DNA of 64,000 bases from Sporodiniella umbellata (taxonomy: Eukaryota; Mucoromycota; Mucoromycetes; Mucorales; Rhizopodaceae), in contig JAIXMR010000110.1 of the NCBI GenBank assembly GCA_025677835.1, positions 1 to 64,000 on the forward strand, given 5' to 3'. The position numbers and the translations under genes were made by a program. The notes beneath the pieces are model-generated. The model worked only from the letters and a program-made list of their open reading frames with translations, made no database searches and was not told where the DNA came from. The first letter of the stretch is position 1. The number at the start of each line of letters is the position of its first letter. Below, one piece after another: positions 11,770 to 23,883 of this stretch.

Positions 11770-12805
11770 CTTTTTTTTTCAAAGCAACAAAGTCCCCTCC
11801 AAAGAGATGAAGAATAAAAAGAAAAGTCTATGTGTCTTTTGGATATAAATTTTGCTTTGTTCTCACTCTCGGCCTTCTTTTTGGTGGGCAACTGATGAAA
11901 CGTAAAAAAAAGCCAACCTTGTTTCGTCTTTGTCCTTTTTTAGGGAGACGGATGATAGGAGACAGCCCTCCTTAGACAGTCTATACAGTAGCTTGTTTTC
12001 AAAGTATTACTCTGCCTTTTATATCTTTTTTATTTTAGCTAGTGGCCGAAAACTGCGGGGTTCTTTCTCGGACTAAACAGTCTTGTGTTTGGCTGCATGG
12101 CAACCGTAAGGTGCTTTGACAACCTACAATATCTGTGGATCAAACCTAAAGAAGTTCATCACGTTAAAACAAAACAAACATAACCTTCATCGTCATTTGA
12201 TTCCCCGTAGACCCCTCTCTTTCAGCTTTGTGTCGATTGCTATTTTCAGCCGTGTCACACTGATCAAATAGAATCTGTTTATACTAAAATCGTACATAGA
12301 AGATGTGAGTAGTCATTTGAAGCTATGGAGGGCACTTGGGCATTCATCCTAAAGACAACTTGCAGCTCTGTGAGAAACCCAGCCTAAAGTGCACGGAGGA
12401 AATGCTGGTCTTATCAAGAATAGTCACAAGTGTTCTTTTAAATTTTATGACAAAAGCTCTATACGTTATACAATCCATGTTGCTATCAAGTTTTCTTTTT
12501 CTTTTTCTTTCTTTTTCTCTTTAGCAAGCTTTCCTTCATACAAAAAGATTAAATGATTCTAGATACAACAAACGGCTCCACATATCCCTTTAAATTGTTA
12601 AAAAAAATTACAAATGCTTAAGAAAACAATTGATATGCTCTTTGGCTAAGAGAAAGTATTATGAAAAAAAAGAAAATACTCTGACTAGAATTTAAAGCAA
12701 AAGCCTAAAAATAGGCGGCGGGCGGTTAAAACACAGCAGGGTTCCCTGAGTTTGCAAAAAAGGAAGCAAAGCGGACACTTCTTTTTTTCTGCATTGTATT
12801 ACAAT
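11770..12805. other. Intergenic, no gene recognised
   Basis: About 1 kb between the F-box and mitoferrin genes. It has a GC-richer patch (GGCGGCGGGCGG at 12714-12725) about 80 bases before the mitoferrin start, possibly promoter-associated. A 62-codon open frame at 12336 is AT-rich and featureless and is not called. Confidence 0.5.
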
Positions 12806-13813
12806 ATGGAGGAAGACTATGAGTATGAATCACTTGGAAGTAATACTACCATGGCTCAGAATGCTTTAGCTGGAGCACTTGCTGGCATTGCAGAGCACTG
12901 TGTCATGTATCCGATAGATAGTATAAAAGTAAGGTTAATCAAGCAAACCAATTTGTATAGATTTTGACGTGCTTTTATCTTTTTCTTTACAGACTAGAAT
13001 GCAAGTGATCTCAAGTGCGCCCACTACTATTACACAAACGTCAACAACTGCAAGAATGCTAAATTTGTGGAAGGGTGTAAACTCTGTTTTAGTGGGCGCT
13101 GGACCAGCCCATGCTTTACATTTTGCAACCTATGAATTCTGTAAAGATTACTTTGGAGCTAATTTAACTCAAGGACACCACCCTTTTGCAACGGCAGCGG
13201 CAGGCGCATGTGCTACAATAGCCCATGAAACAGTAATGAACCCTTTTGATGGTAATGTTCCCTTTGAGTTCCCTGTTGTATCTAATTTTGATTAGTTGTC
13301 AAACAAAGAATGCAGTTGAAAGATTCTGCCTATCGATCAGTTCGAGAATGTGCAAAATCGGTATACGCTAAAGAAGGAATCAGAGCTTTCTATATGTCTT
13401 TGCCAATCACCCTTGTTATGTCAGTTCCTTTTCAATCTATCCAGTTTGCAACGTACGAATTTTTTCGAGAAACACTTAGTAAAGAACACTATGACCCTAA
13501 GGCGCATCTTATGGCAGGCGCTTTAGCTGGTGCTGTCGCTTCGTCTATCACAACACCCATGGATGTAGTAAAGACACTTTTGCAGACTAGTGGCAATAGC
13601 CAGGATGCCCGTATTCGAAGCGTAACAGGATTCAAAGAGGCATCCATCATCATTATGGAGCGCCATGGTATCCGAGGATTTTTCCGAGGATTTAGACCAA
13701 GAATATTGACACACATACCAAGTACTACAATTAGCTGGGGTGTTTATGAATACTTTAAATGGGCTGTGCATGATCAAAGTAATCAAGATAATCAATCGTT
13801 CGTCTCGCTTTAG
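12806..13813 (+). CDS. MRS4: Mitoferrin-type mitochondrial iron carrier
   Basis: Inner-membrane carrier that imports Fe(II) into mitochondria for heme and Fe-S cluster synthesis. Exons 12806-12928, 12993-13251 and 13296-13813 give 299 residues, the normal length for the SLC25 family. The three repeats carry the carrier signature: PIDSIKTRMQ, NPFDVVKQRMQ and TPMDVVKTLLQ. GAGPAHALHFATYEFCK matches the mitoferrin (Mrs3/Mrs4, SLC25A28/37) hallmark; general carriers do not have it. ATG 12806 lies 10 residues before the first transmembrane helix. The ancestral-type single fungal gene could equally be called MRS3. Confidence 0.9.
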
Positions 13814-13832
13814 TTATCATCGTAATCTCACG

Positions 13833-13833
<1 letters not shown>

Positions 13834-13877
<44 letters not shown>

Positions 13878-13917
13878 AAACACATACACACACACACACA
13901 CACTTAAACACATACAC
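13834..13917. repeat. (CA)n microsatellite, interrupted
   Basis: CA dinucleotide tract broken twice by a TTAAACACATA-like interruption, starting about 20 bases after the mitoferrin stop codon. It lies in the presumed 3' UTR. Confidence 0.9.
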
Positions 13918-14092
13918 ATTGATATATTTGTTTATCCATTTATATGTTGCCATCCCCACTCATGCTCTTTTTTACAATTTCTTTTTCTATATTGCAATAA
14001 TCATTAAACTATACTTCATGCATAAAAACGATAAATTACAACAATACAAACTTGGATCAACAAAAGTTCAGTTTTTCTTTTTCGATTTTTAA

Positions 14093-14738
14093 ATGGAGTT
14101 TGAGTCGGATGTTGAGAAAAGGGCTTTTGAACTAATAAACGCATTCATGAAAGATGGAAACAGTGATGTTGATGATCGTTTATCGATTAGTCATCGCGAA
14201 CAAATAGTGCCTGAGGTTATAAAGCTCGATTTTTGTGCATCTCGTATGACCAACACCTTTTTAGGTGCTGGAAGCAAGACTATATAGGATGTCCAAACAA
14301 AACATAAAATTGTTATCTTCTAAAATGACCTCCTATTTAAAAAATCATACTTTTGAAGGTAAAATATAAAGCTCGAATGTTGCTACTTATTTCGTTGTAT
14401 TCAGTAAAGGGAACTTCAGGACAGGTGTATAGATGTTTATATTTGGTGCATATTAAAAAGCTGACTTTTCTTTTAAAAAAAGACCTATGTAGTGACCGTA
14501 GGTACACAGCTTAAATGCAGTTGTCGAGACCACATGACACGATTTACACACTGCAAGCACATACTTTATGTTCTGCTGAGGGAGTTAAAGATAATAGATT
14601 TAAGATCGCCAATATATTATACACTCGCACCTTCAGAGAACGTAAGAGTGTTTAAATCCAAACTGTTTTTTTTTACATGACTGGCTTTTTTTTTAGGAGC
14701 TAAAAGATATTTTTTCAAGATATCATCCTATTATGTAA
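14093..14738 (+). CDS. Small SWIM zinc-finger protein without a RING domain
   Basis: Exons 14093-14264, 14405-14424, 14483-14641 and 14697-14738 give 130 residues. The second exon is a 20-nt micro-exon; including it keeps phase and yields VKGTSGQTYVVTVG, the strand that normally precedes a SWIM finger. The finger is CSC-x(10)-CKHILYVLL, i.e. C-x-C...C-x-H. SWIM domains bind DNA or proteins. The sequence around it most resembles the N-terminal SWIM of MEX/ZSWIM2-type ubiquitin ligases, but those continue into RING domains, and here a stop follows SRYHPIM. It could be a SWIM-only adaptor or the remnant of a longer gene. Confidence 0.7.
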
Positions 14739-14849
14739 AAACGGAGTGGGGATATACCCTTAAACCTTTATCATTTGTTTAAAATGAAGTGACTTTGATC
14801 AACTTTATTATTTATTTATCTTACAAATAAAAATACACCTGTTATAAGC

Positions 14850-15365
14850 ATGCCACAAAAGGAGTTGACACCACATCAAGTCTCTAAAGGCTTGTCATAT
14901 GTTCACAAAGAGCCACCATTTTTAGCCAGACTGAAAAGCAAAACTCGAGGACAGGAAGAAGCAAAAAAAAGATTTAAAGATTACGAAGACGGTCAGGACG
15001 ATGAAGACTATGATGAAATGGAGGGTGCACAAATAGTAGAGCTAGATTCTCAAGGAAAAGGTATTCACAAAAATCGCTCGTAAGGTAATCCTTATTCTCA
15101 TTAAACCTTTGAATTAGAGATTCACAATGATCTAGCTGAGGGCAAAGAGGAAAAGGAAGAGGTCAAGGAAGAAGAAAATGAGGAGCCGGCAGTGGATGAG
15201 CATGGGCGTTTGCTTTTTCGCAAAAAAAATAAAAAAATTAACACTAAACGCAAACTACAAGACGTGATCGATGAAGAGATCAAAAAGGTTGATCCCAAAA
15301 AAGAAAACAGAAAGAAGAAAAAGCAGGCCAGATCACTATTATCTTTCCAAGAAGATGATGAATAA
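14850..15365 (+). CDS. DUF4604 family protein (KIAA1143-like)
   Basis: Exon 1 is 14850-15060; exon 2 begins at 15118 (or at the later AG near 15135) and ends at 15365, for about 152 residues. The N-terminal LSYVHKEPPFLARLKSK and the C-terminal ARSLLSFQEDDE match the two conserved ends of the small eukaryotic family that includes human KIAA1143. The middle is a low-complexity Asp/Glu- and Lys-rich linker with two basic patches, suggesting a nuclear, disordered protein. Molecular function is not established for the family as far as I know. The choice between two acceptors changes only a few residues. Confidence 0.78.
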
Positions 15366-16001
15366 AATCATGTTTTAAAGGTTTTTTGTTTTTGTTTTCT
15401 ACTTCGTTTTCTATAACATGTTGTTTATGTGAAGCTGTTTTTATGGATGTATATATCAGCTCTTCAATATATTAATTTTTCAACTATTAAAACAGGCACA
15501 CGTAGACCTTTTTGGAAAGGCTTATGGCAACCCTTTATTTTCTTAAATTTTGTTCACAAATAGCACGTCTAAAAGATGTAGACTAAGTAGTTCAAGTCCA
15601 CGCTTTGCTTTTCTGTTTGTTAGGTTGATTTGAAATTATTTTTCTCGTGCTTAAAGTAATTGTCATAGCCATCGCCTGAAAATCAATGATAAACGCTACA
15701 CAAAAAGCATCGCTGAGAATTTTTGAAAAAGCTTCCAAGCTTTTTTTTTTAGCTACTACTGGCATAAGGGTTGCAAGGCTAGAAGGAGAAAAAAAAAAAA
15801 GCCATGCGTACATATATTGGTACTGAAAGCATCGGCGAGTTACTTTTTTAATCAGTTTCCTATTTTTGCGATCCACCAATTAGGAGGCTCAGATAGTGTC
15901 TTCCCAATTATGGGCATTGAAATCGCGCTGAAACTCAACAAAAGACGTTGAGTTTTAACAAAACATTACATTGATTTATATTTGCTTTCTCTTTGCTCCT
16001 T
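15366..16001. other. Intergenic, no gene recognised
   Basis: Spacer of about 630 bases holding the 3' flank of the DUF4604 gene and the presumed promoter of the kinase. No feature recognised. Confidence 0.5.
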
Positions 16002-17573
16002 ATGTCATTAAACTCGCCAGCGCCTATATATATATCGAAAAGCACACCTCAAAGTAAATTTAACTTGGGAAACAAGGCTTTAGGAGATTTTGTGCCAGGA
16101 TTCAAAAGTGCATCTCAGCATGTCGTACCTAATACACCTCATTCCACACCTTCTTACACTCTGAAAAAAAACAATGTTGAGGTTGAGCCTGGAGACTTTG
16201 AAAAAGTTCGTTTACTAGGAAAAGGTGATACCGGTAGGGTTTATCTAGTAAAGCACAAAACGACAGATAAGCTGTATGCTCTTAAAGGTAGGCGATCTGA
16301 ACATATTCAATGCGAGCTTGATATTTATGCTTTTTTGAGGTTAGTTTTATCAAAAGAAGAAATGCTAAAAAGAAACAAAATCAAAAGAGCTTTGGCTGAG
16401 CAAGCCATTTTGTCAAAAGCAAATCATCCTTTCATTATACCTCTTTATCATTCATTTCAAAGCCAGGAATATCTTTACTTGTGTATGGAGTTCTGTGTTG
16501 GAGGGGAGTTTTTTAGGGCCTTGAAAAACCGTCCAGGAAGAGTATTGAGAGAGAATGATGCCAAGTTTTACGCTGCAGAAGTAGTGGCCGCATTAGAGTA
16601 TTTGCATTTGATGGGCATTGTGTTTAGAGATTTGAAGCCTGAGAGTAAGTTTTATCTAAAGAGTTACCATACAAAAACTAATGAAAGAAATAAAGACATT
16701 CTTCTACACGCTTCAGGCCATCTCATGTTATCAGATTTTGATCTTTCGGTCCAATCGTCGCGTGTAACACAACCTAATTTTGTGCAACCCAGCTCTCCAT
16801 TCTCGGTAAGTTGATCTTTAAGTAGTATTTTCTCATGGTATTGATCTCCATCGTACATATACAGAGGCAGCCAATGATAGATACCCGTATGAACATCAAA
16901 ACAAACTCTTTTGTAGGAACTGAAGGTAAGGCTGTCTAAAACTAAATAAACTTGCTAATTTCTTACGATAAAAAAGAGTATCTGGCACCTGAGATCATTC
17001 GAGGGGAAGGTCATTCATGTACAGTGGATTGGTGGGCGCTTGGAATATTTGTGTACGAAATGCTTGTAAGTACCACTAGATGTTTATATTGAGTTAAGCC
17101 AATTTACTGACAACTGAATCAAGTACGGGTGCACACCTTTTAAAGGAAAGACAAGTGATGACACTTTTGATATTATACTGAAAGGGCATGTTGAATTTCC
17201 AACTAATTCTCTTCAATCAACATCTTCTAACTGCAAGTCATTCATACGTAAACTATTACAAAAAAACGAAAAAAAACGGCTTGGATCTCGTGCTGGCGCT
17301 AGTGAAGTCAAATCTCACCCATTCTTTAATAATATTAATTTTGCCTTGCTGAGACATATGAAACCACCAATCGTTCCTTCCAAAGCTCAACCAATAAAAG
17401 CCGTTCACTTTGACAGGATCAAAGAAAGTGTGAGCTTAGACTTGGGCAAATCATCTTCCAGCGAGATATCAGATTCTTTGGAAGATCCATTTAAACTTTT
17501 TAGCTCAGGTAAAGTAAAGCTCTACCATGATTGCTTTATTAATACAAAAAATTCAGTCACTATTCAGCGATGA
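16002..17573 (+). CDS. AGC protein kinase, NRC-2/Fpk1/Kin82 type
   Basis: Ser/Thr kinase; family members phosphorylate lipid flippases in yeast and control hyphal growth in Neurospora (NRC-2). Exons read as 16002-16287, 16345-16644, 16696-16805, 16865-16925, 16977-17065, 17124-17508 and 17557-17573. ATG 16002 is the first in frame. Visible motifs: Gly loop [28 protein letters not shown] after the ATP-binding Lys, RDLKPEN, SDFDLS (DFD in place of DFG, characteristic of this subfamily), [14 protein letters not shown] and [13 protein letters not shown]. The last intron restores [13 protein letters not shown], the hydrophobic C-terminal turn of AGC kinases, and supports the stop at 17571. The insert between DFD and the activation segment is usual for the group. 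Confidence 0.9.
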
Positions 17574-18227
17574 ATACGGCCCAATCTAATAGTTTTGAAG
17601 CTCTTGACGTTTGCTTTTTTTTTTTCGCTAGCCGTACGGTCATTTTAATAAATAAAAAAAGTACCAAAAAAAAAAGAGTACACAGATGAATATAAAGAGA
17701 ATAGAACATAACTGTAACTTTTGAATACAAACAGCTAATTAGTATTGTAGCATTTGATCTACCCATGTATATTTATATATTTGTTTTGGCAATAAAAGGA
17801 CAAAACGATACAAATATTTATGGAATTCTGTTGTCTTAATTTTTATATGCGTTGCAGATATACACCTACTTCCATTTTCAAACAATCTCTAGATGTAGTT
17901 TTTGTTTATTTTGTTTTTCGTTATAACTATTTAAATTCAAAAAGAAAAATGTTAGTTGTTACATAGCAGCAAAAGGCTGAGTATTTTGTGCAAAGCAAAC
18001 ATTGATTATAGTAAAAGCACAGTTTTTCAAAAATAATCTACTTTAGCTTTTACCCTGCTCTGTGTTTTTCATCAGTATCTACTATCTCCTTTCAAACTAC
18101 CCAAGAATTCCCAAATCAAATGTAAAAACAAACCCGATATAACTTTAATAACATAAAACCTTAAAAGGCTTTATAGGTATGTATGTACAATAATTTCATT
18201 TTTTGAGGTGTTGAATAATCGTGATAT
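17574..18227. other. Intergenic, convergent 3' flanks
   Basis: AT-rich spacer between the 3' ends of the kinase and phosphatidylserine synthase genes. Nothing recognised. Confidence 0.55.
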
Positions 18228-19051
18228 TTAAGGTTTTGGAATACGAAGTGTTTTTGATATCATCAGTGTACCGCTCACTGCATAGATCAGAACAAGTGGG
18301 TGCATTTCCCAGCCTTCAGCTATTTGTACGGTTGATCCAGGCAGAGTATCCAAGTACAAATCGTGCTTTACAAAGTAAGCAATGCAGCCAACCAAAGCCA
18401 AAGAGGTGGGTATCGGTGTTCCTTCAAAATAGTTCACTTTACCTGTTGAATCTTTTGGGGCAAGGGCTACGGTCGCATTATAACGTGCAAGACGTGCAAT
18501 ACCGCAACACACAAAATAAGTTAAGACTACGGTGTCAAGATAGGTGCGCATGCCGACTATTATAAAGCATAAGTGTTTCAGTTTTTTTCTTTTTTCAAAA
18601 AAAAGATAGTTTTTACCAGCAAAAGCCAAAGCAGTAGGAGCCAATCCAAAAGAAATCTATGTACATGTCAATACACTTTGGGTTGGTACTATTTTGCTTT
18701 CTTAAATACCAAATCGGCTAAACTGTCTAGTTCTTGTCCAAGCAAGGATGAGTTGTTTCTCCAGCGAGCTACACGACCATCCAAGAAGTCAAAAAACATT
18801 CCCAAAGGCATAAAAGTCATAGACATATATAAATCATGAATATCATTGGTGATCAGATAGCGCATTGAGCTTAACACAGATTGAGCTCCACAAATGCCAT
18901 TCATCAAAGTAATCACATCAGCCAAGTAAAAATTACTGTATACTCGTGAGTTTTTCGAGATACATCTCAAAAAAAGTTTTTGTTTTTACCGAACCATGGA
19001 GAAATGGCCGTCAGTTTTCGGCAAATCGGTTTTTTTGTCAGTAGATGCCAT
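18228..19051 (-). CDS. CHO1: CDP-diacylglycerol-serine O-phosphatidyltransferase (phosphatidylserine synthase)
   Basis: ER membrane enzyme that makes phosphatidylserine from CDP-diacylglycerol and serine. Four exons on the minus strand, the first 18990-19051 with ATG at 19051. Splicing gives [19 protein letters not shown] text and then the full CDP-alcohol phosphotransferase motif DGRVARx(8)GQELDSLAD, all residues present. Further exons give [27 protein letters not shown] and [12 protein letters not shown]. The C-terminus [14 protein letters not shown] is the normal end of fungal Cho1. The length, about 217 residues, is shorter than yeast Cho1 mainly through a short N-terminus. This is the type II enzyme absent from animals. 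Confidence 0.9.
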
Positions 19052-20014
19052 GTGAGAGGGATTTATTAGTTATGAAAAACACTTTTGAGCTTTCACCTGT
19101 TTAGACGGGGTTAAAATTTCCGCCAAAGCCACCTAAGTCAATATTGAGCAATTTTGTGCTCAAGTCCTATGGGCTTATCTTTAAAGCGATTCCAGTCAAC
19201 ACATATATAATAGGTAAAACTTTAAATTGGCCTTCACTTTGTGGTTTCAACTGAACAAAAGGGTTACGGACAATGAGGCAATCGTTTAAATTTTTTGTGG
19301 AAGCCATATGGAAAAAAGTTTCTTTTGCAACCACAGAAAAATACTTTCAAGTTACTTTTAGAAGTACAGCCTTTACTTTTAACAAAAATTAAAACATGAG
19401 GTTAAAATCAGAGCCAACTTTGGTTCGCTATAATAGTCTAAGATAACCAAAAAAAAAAAAAAAAAAAAAAACTATAGTCAGCAAAAGCTTCTGGGAAATT
19501 GCAGTATGTATAGGTGTATATATGCTTACTCTCAATTAAAAGAGCAGAGTTGATTGTATTAACAGGAATATCACATCTGTCATTTTTTAAAAGCCAAGAC
19601 TTGCAATTGTTATAAATAGATAATGTCTATACCCAAAGGCATAAAATGACTAGCTTTTTTTTTCAGCGTAAATCTAATGCGTTAAATGTAATGCCTTCTT
19701 AGTCAAAAATATATCCGCAGCTACTCAAACTTGTAGAGCTTGTTCTTTCGTAGGCTCGGTATAGCTCTACCTTCTTAACTGTGTCTTTTTTTTTTTGTTC
19801 GGCGTTTAGGCATTTTACAGCTGCAGCCTGTATCTACCTTAAACTTTATGGTCGGATTTTGATTGAGACAATCCATCGATGACCTGTCTATCACTATGTA
19901 ACATTAAAAAAACTATAAGGACATGTTTTTTCAAATAAATTATTCTTCAATGCAACCTTAAAAAATAGGTGCATTGGGGAAGAGAAGCTTTATTATTACA
20001 AATAAGATTAAAAT
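19052..20014. other. Intergenic, no gene recognised
   Basis: About 960 bases upstream of CHO1 and downstream of the Slm-like gene. A 22-base A run lies near 19450. No coding remnant recognised. Confidence 0.5.
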
Positions 20015-21885
20015 TCAAGAGATGTGGGTGCTAACCTCGGGAACATAGTTGTCTGGGTGCTTAGGCTGCCTCAATATAAAGGAATGAGAGTCTTCCTCAC
20101 CTTCCAGGCGAGGGTCGTCATCTGGAGCTTTCCACTTTTGCTGAGTAGCGGAAGACTCAGGTGTTTCATGTACGCCATAAGTTTCGGGCACTTCTTGAAC
20201 GGGCTCCAAGACGTTTTTTTCAGAAGGCTTGCTTTCAATAGCGGGTTTTCCAGGTTGAGGCAAAATACTTGGTGGTAATGCAGGAAGGTCTCTTTGTCTA
20301 GAAGTAGAACTAAATCCGCCTTGCTGATCATATTCAAGCAAAGGTACAATCTTGAATTGGTTTGAAATTCGTAAAAGAGAGTCAAGCCACTCACGAGCTT
20401 CATGGGTACTTGGCGCACGGAAGACGTAGCTACTGTTGTGCCCCAAAGAGCGTTTTTTTTCGGCTACAACCTCAAAAGTAAGCTCGTCCAAATCGTCCAC
20501 TGAGGTCTGGGGAACAAAAATGGAGAAAGAAGGGTTAAGCGGATTTGTTTGGAAATGTTTTGGTGTTTTATAACCATGCAAAAATCCAGCTAGGGTTTTT
20601 TTTTAGAATGGTTTGAGGTTCTTTGTTCGTTGCACTACTTACCAGGAGTAAGAATATATACGCCTTCTGTCCAGGATCTCATTAGACCAGATTTGATTTC
20701 TAATGGACCAATCTTGACAGCTCTGACATAATGGCTGTCTTGATTGGGGTACTCTACTGAACTTTCGGTCTTGTAAGACGAATTTTCCATTACCAAGTGA
20801 TAGTGGTGACGTCTGACAAATTCATCCCACTCTGTATTGGATTTGACGCGATCAAACGTGCTATTTACAAGGCCAATGAAGTCTTGGTGCTCCATTTTGT
20901 TCTTTAAGCGAAACTCTTCATATTTCTTAATAATATAACGAATATTTTCAATGATCTTCATTTCAAACACTCCACTTTCTTTCTGAAGATTAAGAATACT
21001 GTCATGTAATTGGTTTTCGTGATCGCAAAGCTCGCGCACATTATGGATAACGCTGAGGTTCAAAAGAAATGGATCAGCCTGATTGCCCGCTTGATGTGGA
21101 GATCGTTGGGCATATTGGATGGAGTGATCAAGATCAGCAATTAGCTTATCTACCCTCATACGACTACGGTAGATACTTGTGCTTTTCAGGTTCTTGTCCT
21201 TTTGAATACTATTAACCATAGTCTTTGTGTCTTCTTTGATAGCGCGCAAAGCAGGAATAACTGCTCGTTCAAGGTACGATGCATTTTCATGATGTAGCGT
21301 AGCATGTTGAGCAGTGTAGTCTCTAATGGAGCTCCAAACGTTCTGGATACCGCCGTGTTCCAAAAATTGGCCATTGGACTGTTTAAAAGGGACGTCAATG
21401 ACGCGACTAGCGCCAATAAAGCCCTTGAAAGTTTTTGTTTCTACTGAAGCAATGCTTTTGAATAAAGCAATCTTTAGAATAGTTAGACATGTTCGTTTTG
21501 AAAGGATATGTTTTACCAAGTTTTTCAAAGCCAGTCTCCAAGTTTCCAAGCGGCTCAAGAGTAAACGGACAGGATCGATGCCGCCATCCATACGATAAGC
21601 ATGGCTCTGAGATTTTTGCACTCTACTAAATGCTACAGCTTTGCTTGGGGTAGCAGTAAACATAGGAGGCGGTTCGGTTTCAGAATCTAATTGAACTTTG
21701 GACTGACGGTCAGTCCATGGCACTCCATGTCGTACAATCTGACCATTGTTTTTCCAATCAGTAGAAGGGAGCGTCTTTTTTCCTGGCATCAAAGGAGCAT
21801 TTGAAATTTGAGTACTTGGCATAGCCTCCGTTTTGGGCAAATGCGGCAAAACAGAATTGCGACTTTTTGATCTCTTTGGACTCAT
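20015..21885 (-). CDS. Slm1/Slm2-like protein: BAR-type coiled domain plus PH domain
   Basis: Plasma-membrane adaptor; in yeast Slm1/2 bind PI(4,5)P2, sit at eisosomes and feed TORC2 signalling. Exon 1 is 20643-21885 and exon 2 is 20015-20589 (minus strand), joined as ILTPAGFLHGYKTP inside the PH domain. ATG 21885 (MSPKRSKSRN) is chosen because the longer frame upstream begins with a hydrophobic stretch and a likely 5'-UTR acceptor precedes 21885. Residues about 75-320 are helical with DPVRLLLSRLETWRLALKNL and IQNVWSSIRDYTAQHA, typical of the Slm BAR-like region. The PH domain covers about 365-495. A Pro/Glu-rich tail follows. Roughly 605 residues. Confidence 0.82.
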
Positions 21886-23883
21886 TAATCTGATAGTAAA
21901 AGCAATCCAACAGGAAAAAAAAGAGAATGTCAATTTTTTTTTTTTTTACATCAGATGTTCTGCAACTTTTATGCAGAACTTCTGTGTTCAAACTATGTTG
22001 GTGAAACCCCAATACAAAGTGATAAAGAATAAAGCGTGTATGCCACTCAGACTTTACAGTAGATCAAAGGTGTGATATACAGTGCAGTTTTTTGTGGGGT
22101 TGTTGTCATATAGAAGTGTATTTGGTTTTCGAAAAACCAAAGCGATGCAAGAGCTACTACTATTTCAGTTTTGCAATACCTAAAAGGTCTACCCCTGGTT
22201 TTAATAGTGGTTCATTTCAATCTCATAAAATGTACAGAGCAATATACTATGGTCAGCTTAATATGGAACCACTCTTCAAAACAACCTGCATGTTTCAATT
22301 TTTGCCCTTGTTAGTTTAAGCAAAAAGCCATGTCCGACAGCCCAGAGAGCTGGAAGGCAAATTCAAATCGGTTTTGATTGATATTGACATAGCTTATTTA
22401 TCAGCTGAAAAGCCATTACATGTATATAAGCATTTGTTAGTGATTATTTAGTAGTAAAGGGAGTACACAAGATTTGAGAGTATTATGGAAAGTTAGTAAT
22501 ACTTTGCGTTTTCATTGGCAGCTAGATATGTAAACTTTTAAATCAAGTATCTATCTCAGTACACTATCCTCTATGCTCTCCAAGGGACGCCAATACCTTT
22601 GTAGTGTACTATTAAGTTAAACCTGTTGTTTTTCTACTATCCTATTTTCGTGTGTGTGTGTTTTTTTTCTTAGGTCCACATTATTCCTGTGTTTGTACTC
22701 AACAATACAGAGGCTAGATGCGCTCATGCCTTGGTCAAAAACTAGATGTATGCCAAAAGAATGAAACATAGTTGTCACAAGCTCAGCAAGAAAAAAGGCT
22801 AGTGTTCGCACCTGTCTTGATTTCATCCTTGAGATCAAGCCGAAAACCACCAAAGCCAAATATTTTTTATTAGGAGATGTAGGTTTAGTCTTTGCTGGGG
22901 TTGGCAATAAAAATGATTGTTCATGTATGTGCGGATATAGCATATTCTTAGAGTAGGATATACGCTGTACGACGAATGAAAACTGATTAGGCCGTAAAAA
23001 AATGAGATGCTACTCTAAAGTGTATTAGTTGTATATCTGATCCTACAGAAAATATGTATAGTATTCTAGTTACTATCAAGAAGCAATTATTATAAATCTA
23101 TATATGTACATGTAGAGAACAACGACAGATGATGGAAAACGCATTTCAAACAGAGAAGGAAAACAAGCGTAGGAACACAATAACCTACACCATGTTTATA
23201 TACCTATGGGGAATTGAAAAACTATTCGATAGTACAAAAAATGTATTCTAGAGTGCATTTGACGTTGCTAGAATTGTCTCTAAGGGCTAGCTCAAAATAA
23301 GGGTCATTGCTAAGAGTTTTCCTTTACTTCTACCGTTCTTGAGGAGGCTTCAGAGCAAAACCAAATAAATAGTGGCAAATTTTCCTTGATTGAAACAACG
23401 GAAAATTCAATTCATGGGGTTTTACTTTTTTGTATTCAAACGCAACCAATTGACTATATTTCTGAGGGTTTTAAATAGAAAAAAAGAGGTACACAAAATA
23501 GAGCGGCTTTTGTAGGTTATAAATCTATGAGGCTTGTGGCGGATTACATCACCTGTACGGATTGGCTTAGATAGTTTTTTTTTTTTTGAAAAAAAGCAGA
23601 GAGTCTTTGGATACCTACAAAGCACATAAAACACGTTTTACAAGCATAAAGAACTATATGCGATTGTGCATCAAAAATTAATCTATATGAGAGGGAACAG
23701 CAAAAAAACAGAGGGGCGAAACAAAATTGTATTTTTTTCTTCTATTTATAGTATATTAGTTCTCCGTTACTGTTTTTTTTTTTTTTTTTTTTTGCTTTAA
23801 ATAGCAAACTTTCTGTTGTTTACCTTTTTTTTTTTTTTTTTTTTTTTTATAGCACTTCAGTCGATAGATACACATTTTAGATT
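21886..23883. other. Intergenic, no gene recognised
   Basis: About 2 kb between divergent genes. Long T runs (16-23 bases) lie at 23775-23850 just before the secreted-protein gene. A 108-codon minus-strand frame at 22617-22943 lacks any family signature or codon pattern and is not called. Confidence 0.5.

Noticed and set aside
22617..22943. 108-codon minus-strand open frame
   Set aside because: No motif, signal peptide, domain or coding-like base use; low-complexity start and end.
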